A stretch of DNA of 45,446 bases. Source: Rhizophagus sp. LPA8_4_AMF (lineage: Eukaryota > Glomeromycota > Glomeromycetes > Glomerales > Glomeraceae). The first letter of the stretch is position 1. Each line of letters opens with the position of its first letter. Made by a program: the position numbers and the translations under genes. Below are positions 1 to 11,043 of the stretch, piece after piece. The stretch spans positions 1 through 45,446 of the forward strand of contig JADRCO010000177.1 of NCBI GenBank assembly GCA_021464525.1, read 5' to 3'. The notes beneath the pieces were generated by a model. The model saw nothing but the letters and a program-made list of their open reading frames with translations, had not been told where the DNA came from and did no database searches.

Positions 1-16
1 TTTTTTTTTTTTTTTT

Positions 17-60
<44 letters not shown>
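1..60. repeat. Poly-T tract
   Basis: The first 54 bases are T except one A at position 18, followed by a run of A. It lies about 50 bases upstream of the first start codon. Such T-then-A runs recur across the window. It may also mark the edge of an assembly contig. Confidence 0.8.
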
Positions 61-65
<5 letters not shown>

Positions 66-110
66 CCCTTTTTTTCAAAATTCTTCTTCAATAATAATAA
101 TAACAAAGAC

Positions 111-1079
111 ATGCGTCTCTTTCCAAAAAGGTTGAGTCTTCATATTCAAACAGAATCAAGAAAACTTAAAAAATCAATAAGTAAAAGATATCATGAAGTT
201 TCATCGGATTCTGAACATGAACCTGATTCAGAAGAAGCAATCACAAGTGATGATTATGAAGAAGCAATTACACCTAGAGAATCACCTTCAACAGCAAAAG
301 TTGAATTACCTTTGGATTTCGCTGATAATTCAGGAAATTTCGTTCGAACCATGAATATTATTAAACGAGAATCTAAACGTTTAAGTACCATGATGATTAA
401 TGATGGAAATACCAATGATATCAATTCTTACCTTGATGATTCGAATAATAATGAAAGTTTAAGTCCAACCTCAACTTTTGATCATCAACAATTTCCTTCA
501 TCAAATTCATTAGAATATTCAACTGAAGATTTTTATTCAGAATATTTCTCCGAAAAGAATGCAAAAGATCGAGCTATTTATTTTGCTTGTAGAATAAAAA
601 AACAATTACCAACAATTTTTTCAGGTATTCAATTAAATATATCAAAAGAATGTCCTGAATCAATTCCTGAAATATCTCCTTTTGATATAACAAAATTGAT
701 TGCGGATCGTTTATTTACTTTAACTTATATAAATGAGATGATGCCTTCATTTTCTCGAGAACGTGTAAAAATTTTAGAAAAACTTGATATGAAATTATCA
801 AAACAAGGAGATGTTAAATTATCTCAAAAAATTGGTGGTCGTGAAGCTTTTTTTGCATTTCGTTACACTTTGGATCATTATTTTAAACATAATATTTTAC
901 CTTCACAAAAAACATTAATGGTTGAAAGGGCAAGAAAGATTATACAACAATGTATTGAAAGTGAAGAAAAATTAAGTGATAGAGAACGTGAATGTATGTA
1001 TTGTTTTCATCGTTTGATGAGTGGAATGAATTGGGATGATGATAATATGGATCCAAGTATATGTGGTTTAAATGATTAA
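111..1079 (+). CDS. Hypothetical protein, single exon, 322 aa
   Basis: Intronless open frame of 322 codons. I do not recognise a family. The first ~140 residues are rich in Ser, Asp, Glu and Asn and look disordered. From about residue 150 the composition becomes that of a folded, mostly helical domain with many Lys, Arg and Leu residues, ending in an acidic tail. There is no signal peptide or membrane segment. The ATG at 111 is preceded by an A-rich stretch (AACAAAGAC), which suits a fungal start, and a poly-T/A tract lies just upstream. The length, lack of internal stops and non-repetitive C-terminal half argue for a real gene. It could be a lineage-specific protein of the Glomeromycotina; function cannot be inferred from sequence alone. 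Confidence 0.75.
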   Translation: MRLFPKRLSLHIQTESRKLKKSISKRYHEVSSDSEHEPDSEEAITSDDYEEAITPRESPSTAKVELPLDFADNSGNFVRTMNIIKRESKRLSTMMINDGNTNDINSYLDDSNNNESLSPTSTFDHQQFPSSNSLEYSTEDFYSEYFSEKNAKDRAIYFACRIKKQLPTIFSGIQLNISKECPESIPEISPFDITKLIADRLFTLTYINEMMPSFSRERVKILEKLDMKLSKQGDVKLSQKIGGREAFFAFRYTLDHYFKHNILPSQKTLMVERARKIIQQCIESEEKLSDRERECMYCFHRLMSGMNWDDDNMDPSICGLND

Positions 1080-1722
1080 TTTATTATTATTTATAAAGTA
1101 TATATAAAGTATATATAAAGTTTATCAGTATAAAGTGTGTTGATATTTACCGTATTTTTTAGTATTTTTTGTAGATATTTTCCATTAACTTTTTTTCTTC
1201 TTTTTTAATAAAGAATCATATAAATACATATAATTTGAATATATAATTTGAACCTTTTCTTCTTTTTCTTTTTTTTCCTCTTCTTTTTTTCTTCTTAATA
1301 ATATTTTCTTTCTTTTTTCTTTTTTAGATCTAAAAAAATTTTTTTTTTTTTGATAAAAAATCATTTTGATAATAAATTCATGTATTATGACGAATTTGGT
1401 AATCGATAATAAATAATTGTTCAAAATTCATCGGGTCTATAACCCGAAAATAGAAAGAAAGGAATGTGTATCAAAACCAAAATTATTAAAAATCATTTAT
1501 GAATAAAATTGAAAATTTATTTTGGAATTTTTCCTCGGAAGGTTTTAAAGATGATGATCATTAAAAATTATTAATGTAATTTACCAAATAAAGGAGTGAT
1601 TCGTAAAAACAGCCTTTTTTATTATTACAATGAAAAGAAAGATTTATTAATTACTTAAATCAAATAATTCATTAACACAATGAATTTTTTTTTTTTTTTC
1701 CTGCAAAAAAAGCAAAAAAAAA

Positions 1723-1793
1723 ATACCGTATTGCCGACATTACCGATATTTAATACCGACATTTAAATACCGACATTTATACCGACATTATTA
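1723..1793. repeat. Tandem repeat of TACCGACATT
   Basis: Five to six imperfect copies of a 10-12 base unit, TACCGACATTTA with variants, in direct orientation. The CCGA core stands out in this AT-rich spacer. Confidence 0.8.
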
Positions 1794-2140
1794 TTTACCT
1801 TAAATTGGGCAACGGGCCATGTGAAATAGTACTATAGTTACTCATTACATAAGCTTAAAAGTTTTTGTGACGCTACAATTTCATAATAACAAATAACATT
1901 TTTAACATACAAATAACATACAACTTTTAATAACATACATTATAACATACAATATAATAATATAACAACTTAATAACATACAACATAATAATAACATACA
2001 AATATCATAACATTTATCATAACATTTACCATAATATATATCATAACCTATATTAAGTTAGTAAACTTGAAAAAGTGGATAAAAAATACTGATTTTAGGA
2101 ATTTCATGTTTATAAGCCGGATATTTTAATAATGTCATTA

Positions 2141-2180
2141 ACAAGATGTAACAAGTTGTAACAAGATATAACAAGACGTA
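2141..2180. repeat. 10-bp tandem repeat, four copies
   Basis: Four contiguous 10-base units: ACAAGATGTA, ACAAGTTGTA, ACAAGATATA, ACAAGACGTA. The period is exact, with one or two substitutions per unit. Confidence 0.85.
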
Positions 2181-2672
2181 ATGATTGATGTACTTTCAAC
2201 GATCAACATTTCAAACGATCAAACATATCCAAGCAAATGATTAAAAGAATATCGAATCAAGAAAAAAAGAAAAAATCCCGACAACGTGTTATTGATTAAC
2301 ATATTGTGGCTTTTCTTTTTTTTTCATTTTTTTATCATTTTTCCTTTTTTTTTTTTATTATTTTTTAATGAGAGACTTCAAATATCATTGACAATGAAAT
2401 ATGAAATAGTATGAAACTAAAAAAAAATTATCCGACTATGAAATTACTTGAAATGAGATTGAATGGAATATTCAACCAATCATGATCTATAAACCTCGAT
2501 TCAAAACGAAATAGGTGAAATAACCTCCCTAGACCCTAGAATATGTAATTTACGTAATTATTCTGTATGTTGTTGGTCCGTTGGTCGTTTGAATATTGTA
2601 ATACTCTTTATACACCTTTTTGATTATTGGTTGGCTAAAAAAATGTAATGTCGATTATAAGTACTCATTACG

Positions 2673-2699
2673 CAATGTATTCAATGTATTCAATGTATT
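2673..2699. repeat. 9-bp tandem repeat, three copies
   Basis: Three perfect contiguous copies of CAATGTATT. Confidence 0.9.
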
Positions 2700-3805
2700 C
2701 TTTATTATAAATACTCTTTTGGTTATTGGCTAAAAAATAATGATTGTAAATTTCCCCAGTTTTTTTTTTTTTACGTTTCGATTTCGTAATTATTTTGTTG
2801 GCGTTGAATTTAGATAGAAACATAAACAAAAACTTTATTTTTTTTTTATAGAAAAAAGTATTATTTAAAATGATGTCCAAATTTGTTAATAAAAACTTAT
2901 CTATTGTAAAAATTCTCTATAGAAACAATCAATCATAGAATGAAACTTCCAAAAGATTCCTTTCCGTTAAAAAGTATTTATGTTCAGTTTTTTATCGGAC
3001 AGCCTCTTTTGGTTTTCAAGTTAAGGTTCTTGTTTTTTTTAAAAAAAAAAAAAAATTAAGAGAAAATGATTATCTTTACTCGAAATAATATCTTGAAACA
3101 TATTTCACATATTTCACATGAATTTATAAACTTAAATAAATGAGAATATATTTAGTTTATCAAATAGTTATATAATTTGGTCGTCTCAATCGTCTCATTT
3201 GTCTTACAAATGTTATATCTCCCCAAAAAAATGTGTTATTTGGCTTTCAAATAAACAAAACTTATTTTAAGCCACTTTATTAGTCTAAAGTAACCGTATT
3301 CAACTTTTGAAGTATTCGATGCCTTTTTCTATTAAAAACACTATATTAAGAAACATTACATGGGAACATTACATGAGAACATTACACGGTGAACAGACTG
3401 TCAGTTCAATTATCATTGAACACAATTTTGACAGTTCAAGTACACATTACCGCACATACCTTACAGCTATATGATTTTACCTTATTTGCATCACAACATC
3501 ACAAAGGCCAAAGCACATAGATTTTTTATTTGTTTAACAAATATTTATTATTACAATATCGATATATCTGGATAATTAGGTAAATTTGCAGGAAAATGTT
3601 TTATTATCATAAAAAAAAAACTGGGAGCAAGTACCAATTGCTTTTTGATTATATAATTATTAAGTACACACATATATATATATTTATATACATAATTAAT
3701 ATAGTAAAAACCTTATAATATTATTATAATATTATTATAATATAAAACCTAATTCTTAATTATTCTTAATTATTTCTTAATTATATCTTATCTATTCTTA
3801 ATTAA

Positions 3806-5050
3806 TTAATAAAAATCAAATGATTCTTCAGGATATAATCTTAAAAAAATTTCCATATTTAACTTAAGAAAATTCGGATTATCCGAATAATTTGCTAATA
3901 TATCTTTATAACCTTTTGAATTTCTAACATATTTAATATTTTCTACTATAAATCTTATTATATGTTCTTTTAAATCTGTCCATTTCCAAGCATATTTAAA
4001 TAATATTTCTGCTGCATTGTTTATATTTAATCTATCAAAGATATGATATTTTACTACTCTTTTCAAATCATCTAAAAGATATTTATCAGATAATCTAAAT
4101 AAATTCCATAGATTATTAAAATATTTAATAAAACTTTCTTTCTCATTAATAATAAGTTCTTCGGTGTAAAAAAATAATATCATTGAAAGGACTGTATCAT
4201 AATTAAAATCCGTAATTTCAATCACATATTTAATATTCGATTCTTCATCTTCTTGATCTTTTGTTTCTTTCCAATTACCATTCAACATAAATTTAAAATG
4301 TTCCGATCTTGATATAAGAATTGAACTTTTTACGTATAACCTTTCACCTTGAATTATAAACATGACATCCGCTTGATTTTGATTAGGATTTCTTAATTCA
4401 TTAATTAAATCAGAAATCAGATTCTTTGGAACATTTTTCGGTCGAATAGATCTTTCAATATTTGTTGTACTAAGGTGAAAAGGGTATAAATTTACACCAA
4501 AAATCATATTATCAACCAAGGTTGTTCTTGGAGCTTTCATACAATAACCTCTATAACCTCTACCATCTAAGAGGAAAATAAATTAGATTAGATATAGATA
4601 TACTGTATATATAAAATACGTACAGTACGTATATATAAAATATATATCAGTATTTACCTTCTGTGATTTTAATATTTTTTGCGCCAAATCTAAGAATTTC
4701 ATTACTATAAAGAGATTTTGTATACATTATAATGGAAGAAATATCGTAACAAAATAGGTTATTTTCGTTCGTTTCGTTAATTTCGTTACATTCGTTACTT
4801 TCAGATTTTGCAAGCAAATTCAAAACGAAAACGTCTTTATCATTGTCATCATACTGTATTTAGAAATAATTATTATTAAATTATTGTTTAATATTATAAT
4901 GGACTTTTTTTTTTAACTTACCGGTCGAAAAGATAAATGCCATTCTATCGATGTTAAATAAGGTGGAAAATTAACAGGTTGATTGATATGTAATACATTA
5001 TTCAAAGCAAAACCAAAGGAATGAAGGTTTTGAAGATTTTGAAAATTCAT
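3806..5050 (-). CDS. MATH-BTB domain protein, copy 1 (361 aa, 3 exons)
   Basis: Spliced from 5050-4922, 4853-4658 and 4566-3806; frame is kept at both GT-AG junctions, giving 361 residues. Residues 1 to ~120 form a MATH-like domain, and a BTB/POZ fold runs from about 174 (ADVMFII) through the IEITDFNYDTVLSMILFFYT segment, followed by a BACK-like helical end. Proteins of this architecture usually present substrates to cullin-3 ubiquitin ligases, with MATH binding substrate and BTB binding the cullin; that role is family knowledge, not shown here. The first exon has exactly 43 codons, as in the neighbouring paralogue at 5849-7173, and the introns fall at equivalent places, so the two arose by tandem duplication. 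The Met at 4540 is internal, not the start. The upstream flank is a tandem repeat array. Confidence 0.88.
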
Positions 5051-5848
5051 TTTTTTTTTTTTTTTATGAAATAGCTGGTGAAACGAATGAGAGCAAGTAA
5101 TTATATTAAAAAGAATGTAAGAAGTGTATTAAAGTGAGAGTATTAAAAGAACGTAAAGAACGTAAAGATATATGTAAAGAATATATGAGAAGATTTTTCT
5201 AATGATTTTTTATGAAATAACTGGTGAAACGAGAGAGAGCAAGTAATTATATTAAAAAGAATGTAAGAATTGTAGTAATTATATTAAAGAGAGAGAAGTA
5301 ATTATATTAAAAGAATGTAAAGAACGTAAAGAACGTAAAGATATACGTAAAGAATATATGAGAAGATTTTTTTAAAAAGATTTTTTTAATAATTTTTTGA
5401 AATAACTGGTGAAAAGTAATTATATTAAAAAAAGAACGTAAAAAGTGCAGTAATTATATTAAAAGAGTGTAGTAATTATATTTAAAGAATGTAAAGATTA
5501 AAAGAATGTAAAGATATTACGAGAAGATTTTTATGAGATACTTTTTTTTAAAGAACAAGTTGAGGTCTAATTTCAAAGGTATATATATACCTTTGATTTG
5601 TTATGATGACTATTACGAATGTTGAGTCAAATCATATACAAAAAAAATATGAGTCAGAATCATTCAAATCATAAAGTTCATAATTATATTTTATTAAAAT
5701 AATAATGACAAAAATAAAAACCAAATTATTAATTAGATAAAAATTATTTTATGTAAATATATATGTAAATAATGTAATTTTGATTTTTTTTTTTAAAAAA
5801 AAAAAAAAGAATAAAAGAATATAATATATAAGATTGTTAATATATAGA
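5051..5848. other. Spacer between the two BTB genes
   Basis: No gene. Most of it is the three-copy tandem repeat directly upstream of the copy-1 start; the rest is AT-rich, with a T11-A14 block at 5784-5808. Confidence 0.7.
5066..5540. repeat. Three-copy tandem repeat, ~146-185 bp unit
   Basis: Copies begin near 5066, 5212 and 5399, each opening with GAAATA(A/G)CTGGTGAAA. Copies 1 and 2 share the GCAAGTAATTATATTAAAAA block, the doubled AAAGAACGTAAAGAACGTAA word and the closing ATATGAGAAGATTTTT. The third copy is shorter and more diverged. The array occupies the promoter side of the first MATH-BTB gene. Confidence 0.85.
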
Positions 5849-7173
5849 TTAAAAATTTAAACCCAACAATATTTCTTCAAGTAATTCATGATACATTGGA
5901 TAATCCAATTTTGAAGCAACAATTTGTCTAAAACCTTTTGTTTTTCTAATCTTCATAAAATGTTGAACATTATAATTTTTAATCAATTCTTTTAAATCGG
6001 GCCATTTCCAAGCATATTTAAATAACATTTCAGCTGCATTCCTTTCATTTAATAAATTATTAATAATATGAAATTTAATCCTATGTCTCAAATCATCCAC
6101 AAAATATTTATCAGATATACTAAATAAATTCCATATATTATCCAAACTATAATTTACAAAATCCAATTCATCAGTATATAAAAAATGTAACATTGCAATT
6201 ACTGTCTCATAATTAAAATCCGTAATTTCAATCTCATATTTATATCGATTCTCATTAATATCGTTTGTTGAAGATCTTTGTTTATTATTACATTCTATCC
6301 ATTCACCTTCAAACATTGTCTCAAAATAATCTGATCTCATTGCAAGAATCGAACTATTTGCATAAATAACTCGACCTTGAACTTTAAATTTAACATCTCC
6401 TCGATCAGGTTTATTCAATTCATTAGACCAAGCATTAACTAAATTTTCTGGTACTTGTTTGGTTCCAAAAGTAGTTCTTGGAGGAATTTTGGTGAATCGA
6501 ACTTCACTAAATTGTACATTAATAATTATATTATTAAGTAGCGTGGATCTTGGACGGTTGTAAACAAGAACTATTACCAATAATAAGATAATATTAAAAG
6601 ATCAAAAAAAAAAAAAATGTAAAAAAAAAATGAGAAAATAAGAGTGAAAAATAATAAAATAATAAAAGGGTTCAATATAATTTATATTTATAATTTTAAA
6701 TTACTTTTTTTATTACTACTTACAGAGTCCGGATTTAACAAATATCTTATCATTTGTAGAGACTTCATGAATAACATCACCTGAAGGAGTTTTCAAAACA
6801 ACTTTTAAAGGCAAGAAAGTGTCCGTAAAATGTTTTGATTCTTCTTCTTTGTTAAGTATTGTGCAAAGAAGAATTTGATAATTTTTTGGATCATTCGTAT
6901 ACTATGATTTTATTATTTTATTATCATTATATATATATATATATATTTTTTTTAAAAAAAAAAAAAAATTTTTCGTAAATTTTTTTCGTAAATTTTTATA
7001 ATCTCTCAAAAATAAATCAAAATAAAATAATATCGATAGCATACTGGGTCAAAGATCAACATCCAATGTCTACAAGTTGATGTAGCAAAAGGTGGAGAGT
7101 ATACTCTTTCTGTTAATTTTGATACATTCTCAAGTTTATATTCAAAAGAACAATAACCTCCTCGATAACTCAT
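5849..7173 (-). CDS. MATH-BTB domain protein, copy 2 (342 aa, 3 exons)
   Basis: Spliced from 7173-7045, 6901-6724 and 6570-5849; all junctions are GT-AG and in frame, giving 342 residues. The N-terminus (MSYRGGYCSFEYKLENV) through residue ~100 is a MATH-like domain. The BTB domain begins near residue 160 (GDVKFKVQGRVIYANSS) and contains IEITDFNYETVIAMLHFLYT, followed by the FKYAWKWPDLKE segment shared with copy 1. Exon 1 is again 43 codons. The likely role, inferred from the family, is as a substrate adaptor for a cullin-3 ubiquitin ligase. The in-frame Met at 6580 lies in the intron and is not the start. Much of the divergence from copy 1 is in the MATH half, the part expected to bind substrate. 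Confidence 0.88.
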
Positions 7174-8367
7174 TTTTTAAAAACAATTTGTTAAAAAAGA
7201 TTTAATTTGTAAAAAAAAAAATAATAATAATAATAAAAAAAAGTGAATTAAACGGACAATAAAAAAAATTTTTTTTTTTTTTCGACTTTTTCCTTTTTAT
7301 TGATAATTATCTTGTTTACAAATTATTTTTAAAGAAAACCAGGTTAATTATAGAAAGGTGGGTATTATTTATAATAATTCTCACAATCCTCCGAGTTACA
7401 CGGGGACAGAACCAATCTCAACTCCGGAACTTTATAAATTCAGGTATTTTTTAACAAAAATATTATAATTACACTATCATTACCGTGTGATAATATAAAT
7501 ATTAATTTCATATCTCGTGATAAAATCCTGAATATAAACTTGATTGAATAATAATAATATTCAGGCACGAGTTTCAGGCACGATTTTCGTGTCCTTTAAG
7601 GATCTTTCAATGAAACATTAACTAGGAAGTTGATTTAATAAAGCTAAAAAATCTTATCAATCAATCTAACTTTTTTTTGATGCACGTAACTCAAAATTTT
7701 TTGAAGTAAAATGTATCGATCTTTTGAATCATCGGGTACAAACCTTACAAATGCATTCATTTTTTGTTTATATTTTGAAAGTAATAAAAATAATAATCAT
7801 AATAACCTTTTATTTAAAATACCCAAAAGGTGAATTACCCAAAAAGTAAAATTATTTAAAAGGAATTGTTTAATCGACAAAGTTTGAGTGCTTTGACTCG
7901 TTTGACTGATTGACTCCCCCAAAATAATTTTAAAGTTTATAAAGTTTTTATTATGAAGTATTATTTATTTATATTTTTATATATATAGTAAATCACATTA
8001 ATCACATTGATCGAAATGATGATAAACAGGACTGACTCCTGATGACTCAGTCAAAGTTATGCTATATATGTATATATATATATATATTATGTATGATGTA
8101 TATGATGTACCAAAATTTTTTATTATTTATTTTTAAATCAAACTGAAATTCCTTTTTTTATAATTTATATAATTTTATATAATTTTATATAATTTTTTTA
8201 AAAAAAAGTTTTTTTTTTGTAATTAATAAATACGATACTATACTTATTATAATTTACTTTCTACTATAATTAAATTTAAATTTTTTTTTTTTTAAGAAAA
8301 AGATAATAATAATAATAATAATAATAATGTTCTAATTATTAATGTTTACAATAAAAATGTTATACAC
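7174..8367. other. Intergenic AT-rich spacer
   Basis: No gene seen. It contains (TA)n and (AAT)n microsatellites (about 8064-8087 and 8305-8328), a direct repeat of TCAGGCACGA at about 7561-7580, and the sequence GACTGACTCCTGATGACTCA near 8030-8049. The last includes TGACTCA at 8043-8049, a perfect AP-1/Gcn4-type word, though it lies over 800 bp upstream of the nearest minus-strand start. Confidence 0.6.
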
Positions 8368-10688
8368 TTAATTTAATTTTGAAATTTCTTGTTCAATATG
8401 ATCTTGATTTTCTTCAATATTTACTCTACAATAAATCAAAGTTAATATATTTATGACAAAATTGATCATCAATTAAAAAAATTACCTTTGGGAAGTTACT
8501 TCATGACTTGATTGAGAACTATCCCCATGACTTGCTCTTACGGTAGATTCATCATCCCATTTGTTATTAAAATCATCATCATCATCATCATGTTCATCTC
8601 CAATATCAAATATAGCAGATCCACTATCATTATGTAACCGGTCGCTCTCAGATCTGAATTTCACATTATCATACCCCATATTTTCAGCTGCTCGGAGTGT
8701 GTTTTCTAATTCATAAGGATCTTCTTGTGTCAATTCGTCACTCATCGCAAATGTATAAAAATGATGCTGTTAAGGAATATTTTTTTTTTAAAAAAAAAAT
8801 TGTAATAACAACAATTATTAAACCATTGTTCAAATTTTTTTAAAGGATATCTCTTATTATTTCGTGTGGGTCTCCAAATAATAAGTATTACGGAAAATAC
8901 AATTAAATATAAAATATTTAGCCATCCATCTAAAAGAAACCATCTCCAACGCCAATATGTCGGTATCCAATCAGGATCTTCTCGACGAAGGTAATTAATC
9001 ATGTTTATGAAAAAGAAAACTCCAAGAACACCGACTGAAAATACAAGTAATCTATATAATCGTTTATACATTAAAGATTTCACGGTTTGTTTGCGGATTT
9101 CAAGCGTTTGAAGTGTGTTGGTTATTGATTGAAGTGTCCAAATATAGAATGCTGTCATTGTGAGAGCAAGAGGAAAAATAACTAGAAAAATAAGAGGGTT
9201 TGCATTTTCTGGATCTAAAAGCATTGTACCAGCTGAATAAATTATGCCAAATAAGAAATGTGTAGCTGCTAATGCACGACATTTATTCATCGTGCTTCCA
9301 AGTGTAGGTCTAAAATTGTGTTTTGTTAGAACTATAAATAAAGAGATTTAAAAGATTTAAAGTTAAAATTCACCTACTTGACAACTCCATAGCCCATGCA
9401 TACAATCAATAGCATAAAAAATGAAATAGAATTTCTTCCAGCATTGAGAATAGCGACCAAAATAATAAGGAATGTTGCTAGAAGAAATAAATTCATCATA
9501 ATTTAAAATATATATATATATATATTTTTTAAAATATCTTTCATTATATAAACCTACAAGAATGTCCATATGAATTGTAATTTTCCCAATATCCCCAATT
9601 GAAAGCCATCTCCAACATGAGAAACAGGATGACTCCGGATATATAATTCTAATATAAAATCAAACTTTAAAATAAACTTAAATATCAAATTTTTACTTTT
9701 GATTATATTAAATCATTTAATACCTGAACAGGTAAAATATCATGCCGATGAATTATACTCAAAGTCATCCATACGACACCGATTACCAAATATATTAATG
9801 AAAGAGCTCCATAAAACTTGAATTGAATAAAAAAACTTCAAATTAGAAAATAAAAAAAACATCTCTTGAATGATTTGAAAATCGAAGACACTTGCTGGTA
9901 ATTTTGGATATTCTGAAGCTGGTAATTCTCCATAAGGATTTCGCCAATCAATCGAAATAAAATATTGGGTATCTGCAATTTCCTCAACAGGACTAGCAGC
10001 AACACAGTAAAACCCTGTCTTGTTAATTGGATAATCAAATGTATATGTATCCTTTGATGTAATGTTAAAGAAATGAGTAACAATGGATGTTGTTACATTA
10101 GTGGGGACAATGAAATTATTTTCCTGTGACTTTGAACAATATTTCATAAGAATAGCATCTTTATTACAAATGAGAATATCCTATATAATGTTATTGATAT
10201 TTTTGGATTAATAAAATTATTATAAAAAATTTAAATAATTTTGAATGCGATACTAACCTTCCCATCTTCCAGTTTATGACCTATTTTATAATAATCTTTC
10301 CATTCAGCTACAACTGCTGCGACATTTCCGGTTGTTGCTGTATCATCTGGATTCAATTTTACTATGAAATTTTTTTAAAATAAATTTATATGTTTAGTTA
10401 TTATGACAGAATAATTTTGATTAATAGCATACATTACTCACGTGAAATAACGGAATTTTTTCCTCCAACAATTGCCGATTTTTCAAACATCAACGAGCAT
10501 TTTTGATCCAAAACATTAATCTAATAAAGACATGGATAAAATATTTTATGAGAAAAAAAAAAGTTTACTGTCGTAAAAGGATAAAGATCATGATAAATAT
10601 ATCTAACCAAATAATCTTCATTGGCACTTATACAAGTTATCCAGACCACCAAAAGGGTCAACAGTGGACACAATGTTAACCGGACCAT
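8368..10688 (-). CDS. PTM1: Lung seven-transmembrane (PTM1/TMEM87-like) Golgi protein, 538 aa, 10 exons
   Basis: Exons: 10688-10608, 10520-10442, 10361-10258, 10180-9896, 9816-9724, 9648-9558, 9477-9378, 9309-8851, 8752-8486, 8425-8368; together 538 codons plus stop in one frame. Residues 1-22 are a signal peptide. Residues ~23-183 are a lumenal domain ending in PASEYPKLP. From 184 (FYGALSLIYLVIGVVW) seven membrane segments follow, with the family signatures YISGVILFLMLEMAF, GYGVVKPTLG and WRPTRNNKRFAMSDEL. The C-terminal tail is acidic (a run of seven Asp). Family members are Golgi/endosome membrane proteins linked to retrograde traffic or ion conduction; the exact function is unsettled. Seven introns are GT-AG, one is GC-AG (9817-9895) and one AT-AC (8753-8850). 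Only these two unusual introns rebuild the family motifs in frame. A CACGTG word lies 181 bp upstream of the start. Confidence 0.93.
8753..8850 (-). other. AT-AC, U12-type intron
   Basis: On the minus strand the donor is AG|ATATCCTTT, the textbook U12 5' splice site. TTCCTTAAC at 8777-8769 matches the U12 branch-site consensus, with the branch A about 17 bases from the acceptor TATAC|A. Removing exactly this 98-base segment joins AG and A into an Arg codon and restores the conserved NNKRFAMSDEL. No GT-AG pair here keeps the frame: the nearest GT donor with the CAG acceptor gives a stop. Confidence 0.92.
9817..9895 (-). other. GC-AG intron
   Basis: The donor is CCA|GCAAGT, matching the GC-AG donor consensus from +1 to +6; the acceptor is TTCAAG|TTTTATGG. 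Splicing gives YPKLP followed directly by FYGALS, as in other family members. The available GT donors give poorer or out-of-frame joins. Confidence 0.85.
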
Positions 10689-11043
10689 TAGAAATTATTT
10701 TATTTGGTAAGGGAAAAAAAGAATTTTTATTTAAGTTTAAATAGTTTAAATAAGAAAGTGCGCTTGAGAAATCAAACTACAAATTAATACTTCATTTTAT
10801 ATCTATTTCCGGATGTTCCGGTAAACATATCCGAAGATAGAAATCTGATACTCAGCCTGCATATTTATCACGTGTTTAGCTTATAAGTGGTGGTAATTAT
10901 TTAAACACATAAATATTTACAATATACAGTGGCAATAATTGATTGGATCGCATCAATTTTTTTTATCATAGTTACATATATAGTTTATCAATTATATATA
11001 TATAGACTCAATCAAATGAAGAATAATGAAAGAATCAAAAAAT
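10689..11043. promoter_or_regulatory. Upstream region of the PTM1-like gene, with CACGTG
   Basis: Spacer between two minus-strand genes. CACGTG at 10869-10874 (context TTATCACGTGTT) is a palindromic E-box/Cbf1-type word 181 bp upstream of the start codon. Nothing else is evident. Confidence 0.45.

Larger units (their letters stand above)
1080..3805. other. Non-coding interval with short tandem repeats
   Basis: No open frame here looks like protein; those present are Lys/Ile/Tyr runs produced by A and T tracts. The interval holds several short tandem repeats (listed separately), an AT-rich stretch of repeated ATAACATAC-like words at about 1890-2050, and a small hairpin at 1432-1446 (CGGGT, five-base loop, ACCCG). 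I see no RNA gene. Confidence 0.6.

Noticed and set aside
1185..1424. 79-codon minus-strand frame rich in Lys
   Set aside because: It translates a TTC/TTT pyrimidine tract; low complexity, no homology-like features.
5066..5540. CRISPR-like spaced repeats
   Set aside because: Units are long, contiguous and diverged, without unique spacers, in a eukaryotic genome; this is an ordinary tandem repeat.
5849..6580. Met at 6580 as the start of the second BTB protein
   Set aside because: The Met lies in an intron; exons at 7173-7045 and 6901-6724 add the MATH half in frame, mirroring the paralogue.
8742..9290. Read-through end of the large PTM1-like exon (PLKKFEQWF and beyond)
   Set aside because: It is intron sequence; the AT-AC splice gives the conserved tail instead.
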